A DNA stretch of 20,223 nt. Origin: RGIG6353 sp964558655 (GTDB lineage: Bacteria > Bacillota > Clostridia > Oscillospirales > SIG627). The notes beneath the pieces are model-generated. The model searched no databases, was not told the DNA's origin, and worked only from the letters and a program-made list of their open reading frames with translations. The stretch lies in the NCBI GenBank assembly GCA_964558655.1, contig CAZLEX010000028.1, positions 1 to 20,223 of the forward strand, written 5' to 3'. The position numbers and the translations under genes were made by a program. The first letter of the stretch is position 1; each line of letters opens with the position of its first letter. This document shows, one piece after another, positions 6,946 through 13,894 of the stretch.

Positions 6946-9023
6946 ACCGACAAGAGAAGCTCGAATTTTTAAAAAACAATCCTGTATTTTGGTCAAGGCT
7001 CGGATTCAGCTACGATCCGCCTCTTAAAAACGCTGAAGGTCATCCGCTTGTATTTACTCCCGATCTCAATCGCGACGCCGAATATCACCGTGATTTTGCG
7101 AAAATAGGTGTGAAAATCCACACAACTATTCTACATCTCGGCTGGATGGGAGTTGATGAATACGATTATTCGCTTACCGATGCCGTACTTGAAAAAATAT
7201 TTTCCTGTGCAGACGATATCTTTTACATTCCCAGAATAAAACTTAATGTACCTGTGGATTGGTGCCGCGAAAATCCGAATGATGTTTTTGTCTATTGGAA
7301 CGGTCCCAAAACCGCCGATGAAATCCGTTCTCTTATCGATACACCTCTCCACGACTGGTTCGGATACAACGCACCTCACGGCTACTACAAATCGGGAGAT
7401 TTTACCGATACAAGAGCTAATGTCGGCGGGACTGTTGCCCGACAGAGTTTTTCATCGAAAAAATGGCTTACAGATGCCGGAAAAGCACTGAAAAAATTTA
7501 TTGAAAGATTGGAAAATTCACCGTACAAAGACAGAATACTCGGATATCATATTTCTTTCGGAGTATCGGGTGAAAGCATACTATGGGGACGAGCTGATAA
7601 CCGTTACGGAGACTACGGTATCAACAACACGAAAAACTTTTTGGAATGGACAAAAAACAAATACGGCGGTGAACAAGAACTTCTTAATGCTTGGGAAAAT
7701 GACCTGTCTCTTCCCTCTCCGGAAGAAAGATATTCACGGTTTGACAAAATCGAAGAATTTATGCGTTCCGACCGAATCGGAAAAATCAGTCGCGATATGG
7801 ACGAATTCACAAGCAGCTGTGCCGCATATGCAATAGAATATTTTTCGGATATTGTAAAATCCGCAGCTCCCGAAAAACTTACGGGTGCGTTTTACGGATA
7901 TTTCGTACATACGGACAATCCCAATTATGCCGGTCATTTAGAGCTGGAACGGTTGCTGCAAGGCAGTTCCCCCGACTTTTTCGCTGCACCGAAAAGTTAT
8001 TACCGCTGCGGACCGGGTGAACCCGGCGGAGAAATGTGCCCCACACAATCGGTAAACCTCAAAAAGCTTTGGGTTGACGAATCCGACAACCGCACTCACC
8101 TTGCGAGCGATGATGTTGCCGAATGGGTATGCCGAGACATGAATGCGACAAGATGGGTTATGTGGCGTGAATTCTGCAAGAATATTTCGCACGACTCGGG
8201 ATTTTGGTGGATGGACTTAGGCGGCGGTTGGTTTAACTCTCCGGAAATAATGGAAGAAGTTAAACTCCTCAAAAACACTTCCGACAAGCTCCGTGCAATT
8301 CCTCACTCCTCTATTGCCGATATGCTTGTAATTGTTGACGAAAAATCCATATACTCAATGGGCGTTTCGGAAAAACTGAGATGCGGATTTATGGAAGACT
8401 TTCTCTGTGAAGTAACTCTTTCGGGAGTTGTGGCCGATGTTTACAGGCTTTCGGATATACGGCAAATTGATTTTTCACGGTATAAAGCAATCGTTTTCGC
8501 ATATACATTCGACATCTCGTCAAATGACAGAGCTTATCTTGAAAAAACGATAAATCCCGATACATTTCTCATTTATCATTGGGCAGCAGGCGTAATTTGC
8601 GACGGCAATTTCTCACTCGACAATGCTAAAATCTTTACGGGATTCTCCTTAATCAATCCCGGAAAAAGCGAATTCGACTTCCCGGAAATTACCGTTACCG
8701 ATACAGACACCGAACCTTTCGGAAACAACGGCAGACGACGCGGTAAAAAATTTATATTCACCAAGCCCTTTATCCCGCATGACGATATAAGGGAATATGC
8801 TATGCTTGCCGGGTGCAAAATCCGCACAAACAGTTCACAGATACTCCGTGCGGATAACAGAGTAGTCGGAGTATTTTCAAAGAAAAAGCTTGAAGGTGAA
8901 CTCATTATGCCCGAAAAAGCTGTATGGAAAGAAGTTATCACGGAACAGATTTTTGAAGAAACAAGCGTTATTTCGCTTGAAAAATTCAACTCCGATTTTG
9001 CCGTTTTCGTGCGGGAAAAATGA
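6942..9023 (+). CDS. GH42-like (clan GH-A type) glycosidase
   Basis: 693 residues, cytoplasmic (no signal peptide). The N-terminal two thirds fits a beta-galactosidase-like TIM barrel: FAKIGVKIHTTILHLGW (52-68), RILGYHISFGVSGESILWG (198-216) and TGAFYGYFVH (314-323). Two acidic residues follow the retaining-glycosidase layout, E211 in VSGES as likely acid/base and E380 in LWVDESDNRTH as likely nucleophile. DFFAAPKSYYRCGPGEPGGE (345-364) lies between them, as in GH42, where the region before the nucleophile strand reads similarly. From about 455 (SSIADMLVIVDEKS) the second part resembles the flavodoxin-like trimerisation domain of GH42 enzymes. It is divergent from classical LacZ-type GH42 enzymes, so substrate and family number remain open. 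Translation is coupled to the nitroreductase by ATGA. Confidence 0.78.
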   Translation: MNRQEKLEFLKNNPVFWSRLGFSYDPPLKNAEGHPLVFTPDLNRDAEYHRDFAKIGVKIHTTILHLGWMGVDEYDYSLTDAVLEKIFSCADDIFYIPRIKLNVPVDWCRENPNDVFVYWNGPKTADEIRSLIDTPLHDWFGYNAPHGYYKSGDFTDTRANVGGTVARQSFSSKKWLTDAGKALKKFIERLENSPYKDRILGYHISFGVSGESILWGRADNRYGDYGINNTKNFLEWTKNKYGGEQELLNAWENDLSLPSPEERYSRFDKIEEFMRSDRIGKISRDMDEFTSSCAAYAIEYFSDIVKSAAPEKLTGAFYGYFVHTDNPNYAGHLELERLLQGSSPDFFAAPKSYYRCGPGEPGGEMCPTQSVNLKKLWVDESDNRTHLASDDVAEWVCRDMNATRWVMWREFCKNISHDSGFWWMDLGGGWFNSPEIMEEVKLLKNTSDKLRAIPHSSIADMLVIVDEKSIYSMGVSEKLRCGFMEDFLCEVTLSGVVADVYRLSDIRQIDFSRYKAIVFAYTFDISSNDRAYLEKTINPDTFLIYHWAAGVICDGNFSLDNAKIFTGFSLINPGKSEFDFPEITVTDTDTEPFGNNGRRRGKKFIFTKPFIPHDDIREYAMLAGCKIRTNSSQILRADNRVVGVFSKKKLEGELIMPEKAVWKEVITEQIFEETSVISLEKFNSDFAVFVREK

Positions 9024-9113
9024 TAAACCGTTGCTTTATACCTAAACGGATTTGGCTTGAATTTAAAAATCCGCTTCGGAAAGATTATATAGTTAATTTG
9101 CGAGGACAAACCC

Positions 9114-9731
9114 ATGAATGACAAGTGGCTTGATTTTGCAATCCGTATTCAAAGTATTGCACAGGCAGGGCTTCAATACGGTAAAGACAAGTACGATAAA
9201 GAACGGTATGAAGAATTGCGTAAAATTTCAGCAGAGATGATTTCCGCAAAAACAGACATTTCCGTCGATAAAGTTTACAATTTATTTTGTAACGAAACAG
9301 GCTACCAAACACCCAAAGTCGATACAAGAGGTGCGATATTTTCCGACGAAAAAATTTTACTCGTTCACGAAAATAACGGTACCTGGTCTTTGCCGGGCGG
9401 CTGGTGCGATACCGATCAATCAATCGCTTCAAACACCGTAAAGGAAGTAAGAGAGGAAACGGGATTTACCGTGTCGGCAGAAAAACTTATTGCCGTCCAG
9501 GATTGGCGAAAGCACAATGTGACAAACTACGCCTACGGTGTCGTAAAGGCATTTGTTTTGTGCAAATACGAAAGCGGAGTATTTGAAGACAATATCGAAA
9601 CGACCGAAATTGCTTTCTTCGGGAAAAATGAAATACCCGAAAAACTCGCCACTGAAAAATGCACAAAAGAGCAAATACTTATGTGCTTTGAAGCACTTAA
9701 AGACAGCTGTTGGCAAACCCGATTTGATTAA
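9114..9731 (+). CDS. Nudix hydrolase with N-terminal Nudix_N helical domain
   Basis: 205 residues. Residues 1-60 are a helical N-terminal domain (WLDFAIRIQSIAQAGLQYGKD) seen in a Firmicute subgroup of ADP-ribose or nucleoside-diphosphate-sugar hydrolases. The Nudix fold follows, with TRGAIFSDEKILLVHE (71-86) and LPGGWCDTDQS then KEVREETGF (110-118). The Nudix box G-x5-E-x7-REUxEExGU is kept for the metal-binding E111, E114 and E115. Q102 replaces the first Glu and K110 the Arg. It would hydrolyse a nucleoside diphosphate linked to another group. RBS CGAGG lies 8 nt before the ATG. It sits 90 bp after the glycosidase with no clear terminator between, so it may be co-transcribed, though it could be a separate housekeeping gene. 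Confidence 0.88.
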   Translation: MNDKWLDFAIRIQSIAQAGLQYGKDKYDKERYEELRKISAEMISAKTDISVDKVYNLFCNETGYQTPKVDTRGAIFSDEKILLVHENNGTWSLPGGWCDTDQSIASNTVKEVREETGFTVSAEKLIAVQDWRKHNVTNYAYGVVKAFVLCKYESGVFEDNIETTEIAFFGKNEIPEKLATEKCTKEQILMCFEALKDSCWQTRFD

Positions 9732-9783
9732 AACACGGATATTAAAAAATATTCAACTGTGACAGTTATATATTACGGTAAAA

Positions 9784-9826
9784 TACGGTGTAATCCAAAC
9801 GCAAAGGGTTACACCGTACAGTTTTT
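9784..9826. terminator. Rho-independent terminator between convergent Nudix and glpP genes
   Basis: A 13-bp stem, 9784-9796 with 9806-9818 and one G-T pair, encloses loop AAACGCAAA. It is followed on the + strand by CAGTTTTTATT. On the - strand it is followed by the weaker TTTTACC, and it lies about 40 nt after the glpP stop, so it may serve both convergent operons. Confidence 0.85.
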
Positions 9827-9857
9827 ATTATGCAAAATTGCCGTCACTTTTCATTTA

Positions 9858-10388
9858 TTATTTCCAAAGCCACGATTTGCCGGTCGATACAGCCGAAGCT
9901 CCCGCTCGAATAGCAAGTTCTACCTCTTCTTCCGTTTCAATAAGACCGCCGGCAATAATCGGAATATTTACTCTCATGCTGAAATGGGAAACAGCCTTCG
10001 TCGCAATGCCGGGCATAAGTTCAATCATGGACGGAATATTCTTTTGCATTGTATCCACCGCAGTCTCTATCGAATGAGAATCCACAATGAAAACTCTCTG
10101 TACCGTCTCAATACCTTTATCTCTTGCGGTTTTTATTATTCCGGTACGAGTGCTTATAATACCGTCAGCTCCCGCATTTTTTAAAAAAACGCACCCCGAA
10201 CTGTCCTTTCCGACACCGTCGGCAAAATCCATATGCACGAAAATTTTCTTCCCCGCTTCGTGAGATTTTGAAATAACGGATTCAAGATCCATTATATCGC
10301 TTTTTAAGAGAAATACAGTTTCCACGCTTGATTCAAGAGCCAATTCCAGCTCTTCGTTACACCTTACTGCCGCAATTATGGGATACAT
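9858..10388 (-). CDS. glpP: Glycerol-3-phosphate-responsive antiterminator GlpP
   Basis: 176 residues, close to the usual 180-190 of GlpP. The family's sequence is recognisable: MYPIIAAVRCNEELELALES at the start, TVFLLKSDI (24-32), KKIFVHMDFADGVGKD (47-62), ADGIISTRTGIIKTARDKG (74-92), IELMPGIA and IIAGGLIETEEEVELAIRAGASAVSTG near the end. This is a TIM-barrel-like regulator that binds glycerol-3-phosphate and mRNA leaders, preventing termination upstream of glp genes. It is the last gene of the glp operon. Its ATG overlaps the DUF1667 stop as TAATG (10390-10386), so translation is coupled. The leader at 13424-13479 upstream of the first gene is its probable target, which would make the operon autoregulated. 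Confidence 0.93.
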   Translation of the reverse strand: MYPIIAAVRCNEELELALESSVETVFLLKSDIMDLESVISKSHEAGKKIFVHMDFADGVGKDSSGCVFLKNAGADGIISTRTGIIKTARDKGIETVQRVFIVDSHSIETAVDTMQKNIPSMIELMPGIATKAVSHFSMRVNIPIIAGGLIETEEEVELAIRAGASAVSTGKSWLWK

Positions 10389-10738
10389 TATTTCACCTCT
10401 CGGGTTGCTATAATATCAACGCCTGTATTAAGAATATTTTTGACTATTACCTGTCCCATTTCAACTTTTTCCGGAGCACGAACAAGCGACAGTATCCGCG
10501 ATACCTCAAATATAAGGTCCTTAGGCAAAGGAGTGCGTGAACGAACACTTATCCATCTGCCTCCCTCACTCTTGACACTTGTGGTCAACATTCTTTCCGG
10601 ATGGAGATATTCGGCTTGAGCATATTTTTCTCCGCGTTTACAAGTATTACCCGTAATTGAAATTATCTTTTCTCCTTCAGCTTCAAGTTCTATTTCACAC
10701 CCCACCGGACAAGAAGTACATATTATTTTCTTTTTCAT
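10388..10738 (-). CDS. DUF1667 protein, probable Fe-S or zinc-binding subunit
   Basis: 116 residues of the DUF1667 family, commonly found beside two FAD oxidoreductases in anaerobes. The N-terminus has four cysteines: C7, C10 and C14 in CTSCPVGC and C33 in NTCKRGEKYA. The spacing CxxCxxxC and later C, followed by KRG, resembles the N-terminal [4Fe-4S] motif of molybdopterin oxidoreductases. Metal or cluster binding is therefore likely, though unproven. Later conserved text includes HPERMLTTSV and PLPKDLIFEVS. Its ATG overlaps the stop of the FAD oxidoreductase (ATGA, 10738-10735). No GlpC-like gene is in the window, so this protein may be the electron-transfer piece of the glycerol-3-phosphate dehydrogenase. 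Confidence 0.88.
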   Translation of the reverse strand: MKKKIICTSCPVGCEIELEAEGEKIISITGNTCKRGEKYAQAEYLHPERMLTTSVKSEGGRWISVRSRTPLPKDLIFEVSRILSLVRAPEKVEMGQVIVKNILNTGVDIIATREVK

Positions 10739-11985
10739 ATATTTTCCTCCCTGACATAGAGTACAATTTCTTCGTCCTCATGCATTTTGTTTGCTTCAAG
10801 CCTTATTTTTCCCATCTCTCCGGGAACAAGCCGCGACATCTTACGGCTGTATATGACCTCTTCACCGCACCTGGCTTCGATAAAAGCTCCCTTGAAAACT
10901 TTTCCCACTCTGAAATAAATATCGGTATCGCACTTTCTCGTAATCCGTTGAGGGACTGTATATCTGACACCGTTACCGTGACAAATTCCGATATTGCAGT
11001 CCGAAGAGAGTTCACCTCTTAAAAATGCCGCCGCACTTCTTCCCGCAATTTCAGCCTCTTCGGAAACATAATCAACCAAATCATGCACATGAAGAACATT
11101 TCCGCAAGAAAAGATTCCTTCATTAAGCGTTTGCCTATCTCCGTCAACAACAGCTCCCGCCGTGACACTGTCAAGAGGAACGCCGGCTTTCTTCGACAAT
11201 TCGTTTTCCGGAACAAGACCGCAAGACAAAAGGAGTGTGTCGCAAGGAATAAATTCTTTTTTTGAAAGAATCGGACGCAGATTTTCGTCAACCGGAGCGA
11301 TAGAAACTCCCTCTACTCTTTTTTTGCCATGAATTTCAACAACGGTGTGACTTAATTTTAACGGAATATCAAAATCGTCAAGACACTGTACTATATTTCG
11401 CGTAAGTCCGCCCGAATACGGCATAAGTTCACATACCGCTTCTACTTTTGCCCCCTCAATCGTCATACGGCGTGCCATTATAAGTCCTATATCTCCGGAA
11501 CCGAGTATCACAACCTTTCTACCGGGCATCAAACCTTTTATGTTAACAAATTGCTGTGCTGTACCGGCACTGTAAATACCTGCGGGACGCTCTCCCGGAA
11601 TATTGAGAGCTCCTCTCGGACGCTCCCGGCAACCCATTGCCAGAATAATCGCCCGTGCACGAATTTTAATAAGTCCTTTTTCGGCACTCATAACGGTAAG
11701 CACTCTGTCATTTGAAATATCCGTAACGGTAGAATCGGTGATAAAATCAATTCCGCGTTCCGTAACCATTTGTTCATACCGCCATGCATATTCGGGACCT
11801 GATAATTCTTCTTTAAAGCGGTGAAGTCCAAATCCCGGATGTATGCACTGCATAAGAATCCCGCCAAGTTCTTTATTTCTTTCTATTACGATAATATCCC
11901 GCACGCCCGAATCATATGCCGAAACGGCGGCACTCATGCCGGCAGGTCCTCCGCCTATTATTACAAGCTCTCTGTTTTCCATCAT
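10735..11985 (-). CDS. NAD(P)/FAD-dependent pyridine-nucleotide-disulfide-type oxidoreductase
   Basis: 416 residues from the tandem ATG ATG at 11985/11982. I prefer these starts to an upstream ATG at 12009 because AGAGG lies at 11995-11991 and the FAD motif begins at once. The N-terminus has the dinucleotide fold VIIGGGPAGMSAAVSA (about 8-23) and EKxxxLGG-type ERNKELGGI. AIILAMGCRERPRGAL follows, with the second Rossmann motif VVILGSGDIGLIMARRM and the FAD-site ending GIFSCGNVLHVHDLVDYVSEEA. The redox-active CxxC of thioredoxin reductases is absent, as expected for this subgroup. With the GlpA-like protein and DUF1667 it probably forms an anaerobic glycerol-3-phosphate dehydrogenase, passing electrons to NAD(P) or another carrier. 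The start is 2 bp after the preceding stop (11989-11987). Confidence 0.88.
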   Translation of the reverse strand: MMENRELVIIGGGPAGMSAAVSAYDSGVRDIIVIERNKELGGILMQCIHPGFGLHRFKEELSGPEYAWRYEQMVTERGIDFITDSTVTDISNDRVLTVMSAEKGLIKIRARAIILAMGCRERPRGALNIPGERPAGIYSAGTAQQFVNIKGLMPGRKVVILGSGDIGLIMARRMTIEGAKVEAVCELMPYSGGLTRNIVQCLDDFDIPLKLSHTVVEIHGKKRVEGVSIAPVDENLRPILSKKEFIPCDTLLLSCGLVPENELSKKAGVPLDSVTAGAVVDGDRQTLNEGIFSCGNVLHVHDLVDYVSEEAEIAGRSAAAFLRGELSSDCNIGICHGNGVRYTVPQRITRKCDTDIYFRVGKVFKGAFIEARCGEEVIYSRKMSRLVPGEMGKIRLEANKMHEDEEIVLYVREENI

Positions 11986-11986
11986 A

Positions 11987-13408
11987 TCAACCTCTCTCAT
12001 AAAGCACATATTCGGAGCCTTTTCCGCTTTTGGTAATTTCCGTTACATCGATATTAAGCTCTCTCGCCATTATCTCTGCAATATGCGGGACGCAAAATCC
12101 TCCCTGACATCTTCCCATTGTGGCACGGGTACGCCTTTTAATCGCATCAACGGTCATAGCAGGAGGATTTGTATGCAAGGCCGCAACTATTTCTCCCTCA
12201 CTTATTTCTTCACATCTGCAAATAATTCTGCCCCATGACGGATTTTGTTTTATAAAATCCGCTTTTTCGCCGTCAGTCATCTTTGACATAATATGTGTTG
12301 ACTCTCTTCGAGGGTTAAAATCGTCCCGTACATTGAGTTTGATACACTTTCCGACGAGTTGTGAGACATATTCGGCAATAGCGGGAGATGCGGAAAGTCC
12401 CGGGGACTCAATACCCGCAACATTTATAAAAGCATCGTTTTCATTAATTATGAAATCGCCCGTAGAACCTACCGCACGCAATCCCGTAAACGAAGTTATT
12501 ACCTCTCTCGGAACTTTTACAAGCTCTTCAGAAGCAAGATTCTTTACTTTTTCAAGACCGTCAGCCGTAGTTTTTTTATCTTCCTTATCGTCAATATTTT
12601 CAGCAGTGGGACCGAGAATTAAATTCCCGTCAACCGTAGGTGAAATCAGTATCCCTTTTCCGAGTTTTGTCGGAAGAGTAAATACAGTGGAAGAAACGGT
12701 ATCTCCGACGGTTTTGTCAAAAAGCATATATTCCCCGCGTCTCGGAGTTACGGTAAAGTCTCCTTTTCCCGCCATCTTGGCAATTTCATCGGAATAAAGT
12801 CCCGCACAATTAATTACAACTTTTGCCGAAAACCGTTCTTTATCTGTGGAAACAATCCATAAATCAGATGCTTTTTCAATTTTTTCAACTTTGTTATTTA
12901 AAAACAGCTGTGCACCGTTGTCCATAGCATTTCCGACAGACGCAACTGTAAGTTCATACGGACATATAATTGCACCGGTCGGTGCGTAAAGTGCACCGGC
13001 AAGCGTAGGTGTAAGTCGAGGCTCTTTTTCAAGAACTTCTTCACGACTCAATATTTTAAGCCCCTCAACTCCGTTATTTTTTCCTCTTTCCAAAAGCTTC
13101 TTAAGCTCAGGCATACCGTCCTGTGAAAAAGCAACAACAAGCGAAGTGCAACGACGATACTTAACGCCGAGTTCTTCGGCAACTTTTTCCATTATTTGCG
13201 AACCTTTTACATTAAGCCGTGCTTTAAGAGAGCCTTCCTCAGCATCAAATCCGGCATGGACTATGGCCGAATTTGCACTACTTGCTCCCATCGCAACATC
13301 AGCTTCTTTTTCAACAATACCGACATTCAGTGCATACCTTGTCATCTCACGGGCTATCATTCCTCCGACAACTCCCGCACCGATAACAAGCACATCAAAC
13401 TGCTTCAT
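11987..13408 (-). CDS. glpA: GlpA/LhgO-like FAD-dependent dehydrogenase with BFD-type [2Fe-2S] domain
   Basis: 473 residues from ATG at 13408, preceded by TTTTGGAGG and immediately followed by the FAD-binding motif FDVLVIGAGVVGG. An in-frame upstream extension to GTG 13477 runs through the leader terminator and is rejected. The N-terminal DAO fold continues with ASSANSAIVHAGFD, CAGLYSDEIAKMAG and a C-terminal FAD contact FINVAGIESPGLSASPAIAEYV. The last 80 residues are a BFD-like [2Fe-2S] domain with C397, C399, C434 and C439 (CRCEE and GRCQGGFCVP). In Firmicutes this architecture is annotated as glycerol-3-phosphate dehydrogenase or 2-hydroxyglutarate-type oxidase. The glpP gene in the same operon and its leader favour glycerol-3-phosphate. 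It is the first gene of the operon. The symbol rests on context. Confidence 0.85.
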   Translation of the reverse strand: MKQFDVLVIGAGVVGGMIAREMTRYALNVGIVEKEADVAMGASSANSAIVHAGFDAEEGSLKARLNVKGSQIMEKVAEELGVKYRRCTSLVVAFSQDGMPELKKLLERGKNNGVEGLKILSREEVLEKEPRLTPTLAGALYAPTGAIICPYELTVASVGNAMDNGAQLFLNNKVEKIEKASDLWIVSTDKERFSAKVVINCAGLYSDEIAKMAGKGDFTVTPRRGEYMLFDKTVGDTVSSTVFTLPTKLGKGILISPTVDGNLILGPTAENIDDKEDKKTTADGLEKVKNLASEELVKVPREVITSFTGLRAVGSTGDFIINENDAFINVAGIESPGLSASPAIAEYVSQLVGKCIKLNVRDDFNPRRESTHIMSKMTDGEKADFIKQNPSWGRIICRCEEISEGEIVAALHTNPPAMTVDAIKRRTRATMGRCQGGFCVPHIAEIMARELNIDVTEITKSGKGSEYVLYERG

Positions 13409-13423
13409 AATACCTCCAAAATT

Positions 13424-13479
13424 AAAAAAGAGTGCAAAAATCCCATAGCACAAACTCATGCTATGGCTCCTATGCACTC
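13424..13479 (-). promoter_or_regulatory. Leader terminator, likely GlpP antitermination target
   Basis: On the - strand GAGTGCA (13479-13473) pairs with TGCACTC (13436-13430), followed directly by TTTTTT (13429-13424). Inside it CCATAGCA (13466-13459) pairs with TGCTATGG (13450-13443). The two stems are separated by internal loops including TAGGAG. The structure lies about 30 nt after the inferred transcription start and 16 nt before the glpA-like ATG, so it would stop transcription before the operon unless relieved. GlpP, encoded in the operon, is the obvious candidate to relieve it when glycerol-3-phosphate is present. Confidence 0.78.
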
Positions 13480-13517
13480 CAAATTCTCAAGCAAATTGCC
13501 ACATTTATTCACTTAAC

Positions 13518-13546
13518 AGTATAACACCGCCTTTTCTTTTTGTCAA
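13518..13546 (-). promoter_or_regulatory. Sigma-A promoter of the glp operon
   Basis: On the - strand a perfect TTGACA (13546-13541), a 17-nt spacer and TATACT (13523-13518). Transcription would start near 13511, giving a leader of about 100 nt that contains the two-tier hairpin. Confidence 0.88.
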
Positions 13547-13556
13547 GAAAATAATT

Positions 13557-13597
13557 AAAAAAGGATAAAAGCCGTCGGATTTCACTCCGACGGCTTT
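13557..13597 (-). terminator. Rho-independent terminator after the small lipoprotein gene
   Basis: A perfect 12-bp stem AAAGCCGTCGGA (13568-13579) and TCCGACGGCTTT (13586-13597) encloses a 6-nt loop, with a T-rich tail on the - strand (TTTTATCC then TTTTTT to 13557). It sits 4 nt after the lipoprotein stop and just upstream of the glp promoter, insulating the two units. Confidence 0.88.
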
Positions 13598-13601
13598 GCA
13601 T

Positions 13602-13823
13602 TTATCTTATACCGGTCACATCTTCAAAGCCTTTTTCGGCATTGTCAAATCCGCGTCGTATACCGTTTTCTCCACGCCGTATACCGTGTTCAACAGCATT
13701 ATCGGTACTTCTCATATCGCCGTTATAACGGTCGTATCTTCCGTCACGGGCATCATAATTTTTGCACGAAGCAAGAGTTGCGACAAGTGCAAAAAGTGTT
13801 ATTAATAAACTGATTTTTTTCAT
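13602..13823 (-). CDS. Small predicted lipoprotein of unknown function
   Basis: 73 residues. The N-terminus MKKISLLITLFALVATLASC is a type II signal peptide with lipobox LASC and lipidated Cys20, so the mature part of 54 residues should be attached to the outer face of the membrane. The mature region is short, charged and repetitive: DARDGRYDRYNGD, then HGIRRGENGIRRGFDNAEKGFED with a repeated GIRRG. I recognise no family. GGAG lies 7 nt before the ATG. No good promoter is seen between the upstream gene's terminator (13842-13877) and the start, so expression probably depends on read-through, or the promoter lies within the upstream coding sequence. A strong terminator follows immediately. Confidence 0.7.
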   Translation of the reverse strand: MKKISLLITLFALVATLASCKNYDARDGRYDRYNGDMRSTDNAVEHGIRRGENGIRRGFDNAEKGFEDVTGIR

Positions 13824-13841
13824 ATTTTTCTCCGATTAAAT

Positions 13842-13877
13842 AAAAAATAAGGTATGGTAATACCCATACCTTATTTT
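13842..13877 (-). terminator. Rho-independent terminator of the pyruvate:ferredoxin oxidoreductase gene
   Basis: A perfect 14-bp AT-rich stem (13844-13857 with 13864-13877) and a 6-nt loop, followed on the - strand by a run of T and A residues. It begins 18 nt after the stop codon of the large gene and ends about 20 nt before the lipoprotein ATG, close to its ribosome binding site. Confidence 0.85.
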
Positions 13878-13894
13878 CTTCAGGAATAATTATT

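Noticed and set aside
9047..9073. Inverted repeat CGGATTT...AAATCCG between the glycosidase and Nudix genes as a terminator
   Set aside because: Only 7 AT-rich pairs with a 13-nt loop and no T tract. It is unlikely to stop transcription.
11986..12009. Upstream ATG at 12009 as start of the second FAD oxidoreductase
   Set aside because: It would overlap the preceding gene by 23 bp and has no ribosome binding site. AGAGG is correctly placed for 11985/11982.
12120..12797. 225-codon + strand open frame opposite the glpA-like gene
   Set aside because: It is antisense to a clear FAD dehydrogenase, with no homology signal and no ribosome binding site. A shadow frame.
13409..13477. In-frame extension of the glpA-like gene to GTG at 13477
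   Set aside because: It runs through the leader terminator and its T run. A GGAGG site and the FAD motif sit at ATG 13408, so the open frame is fortuitous.
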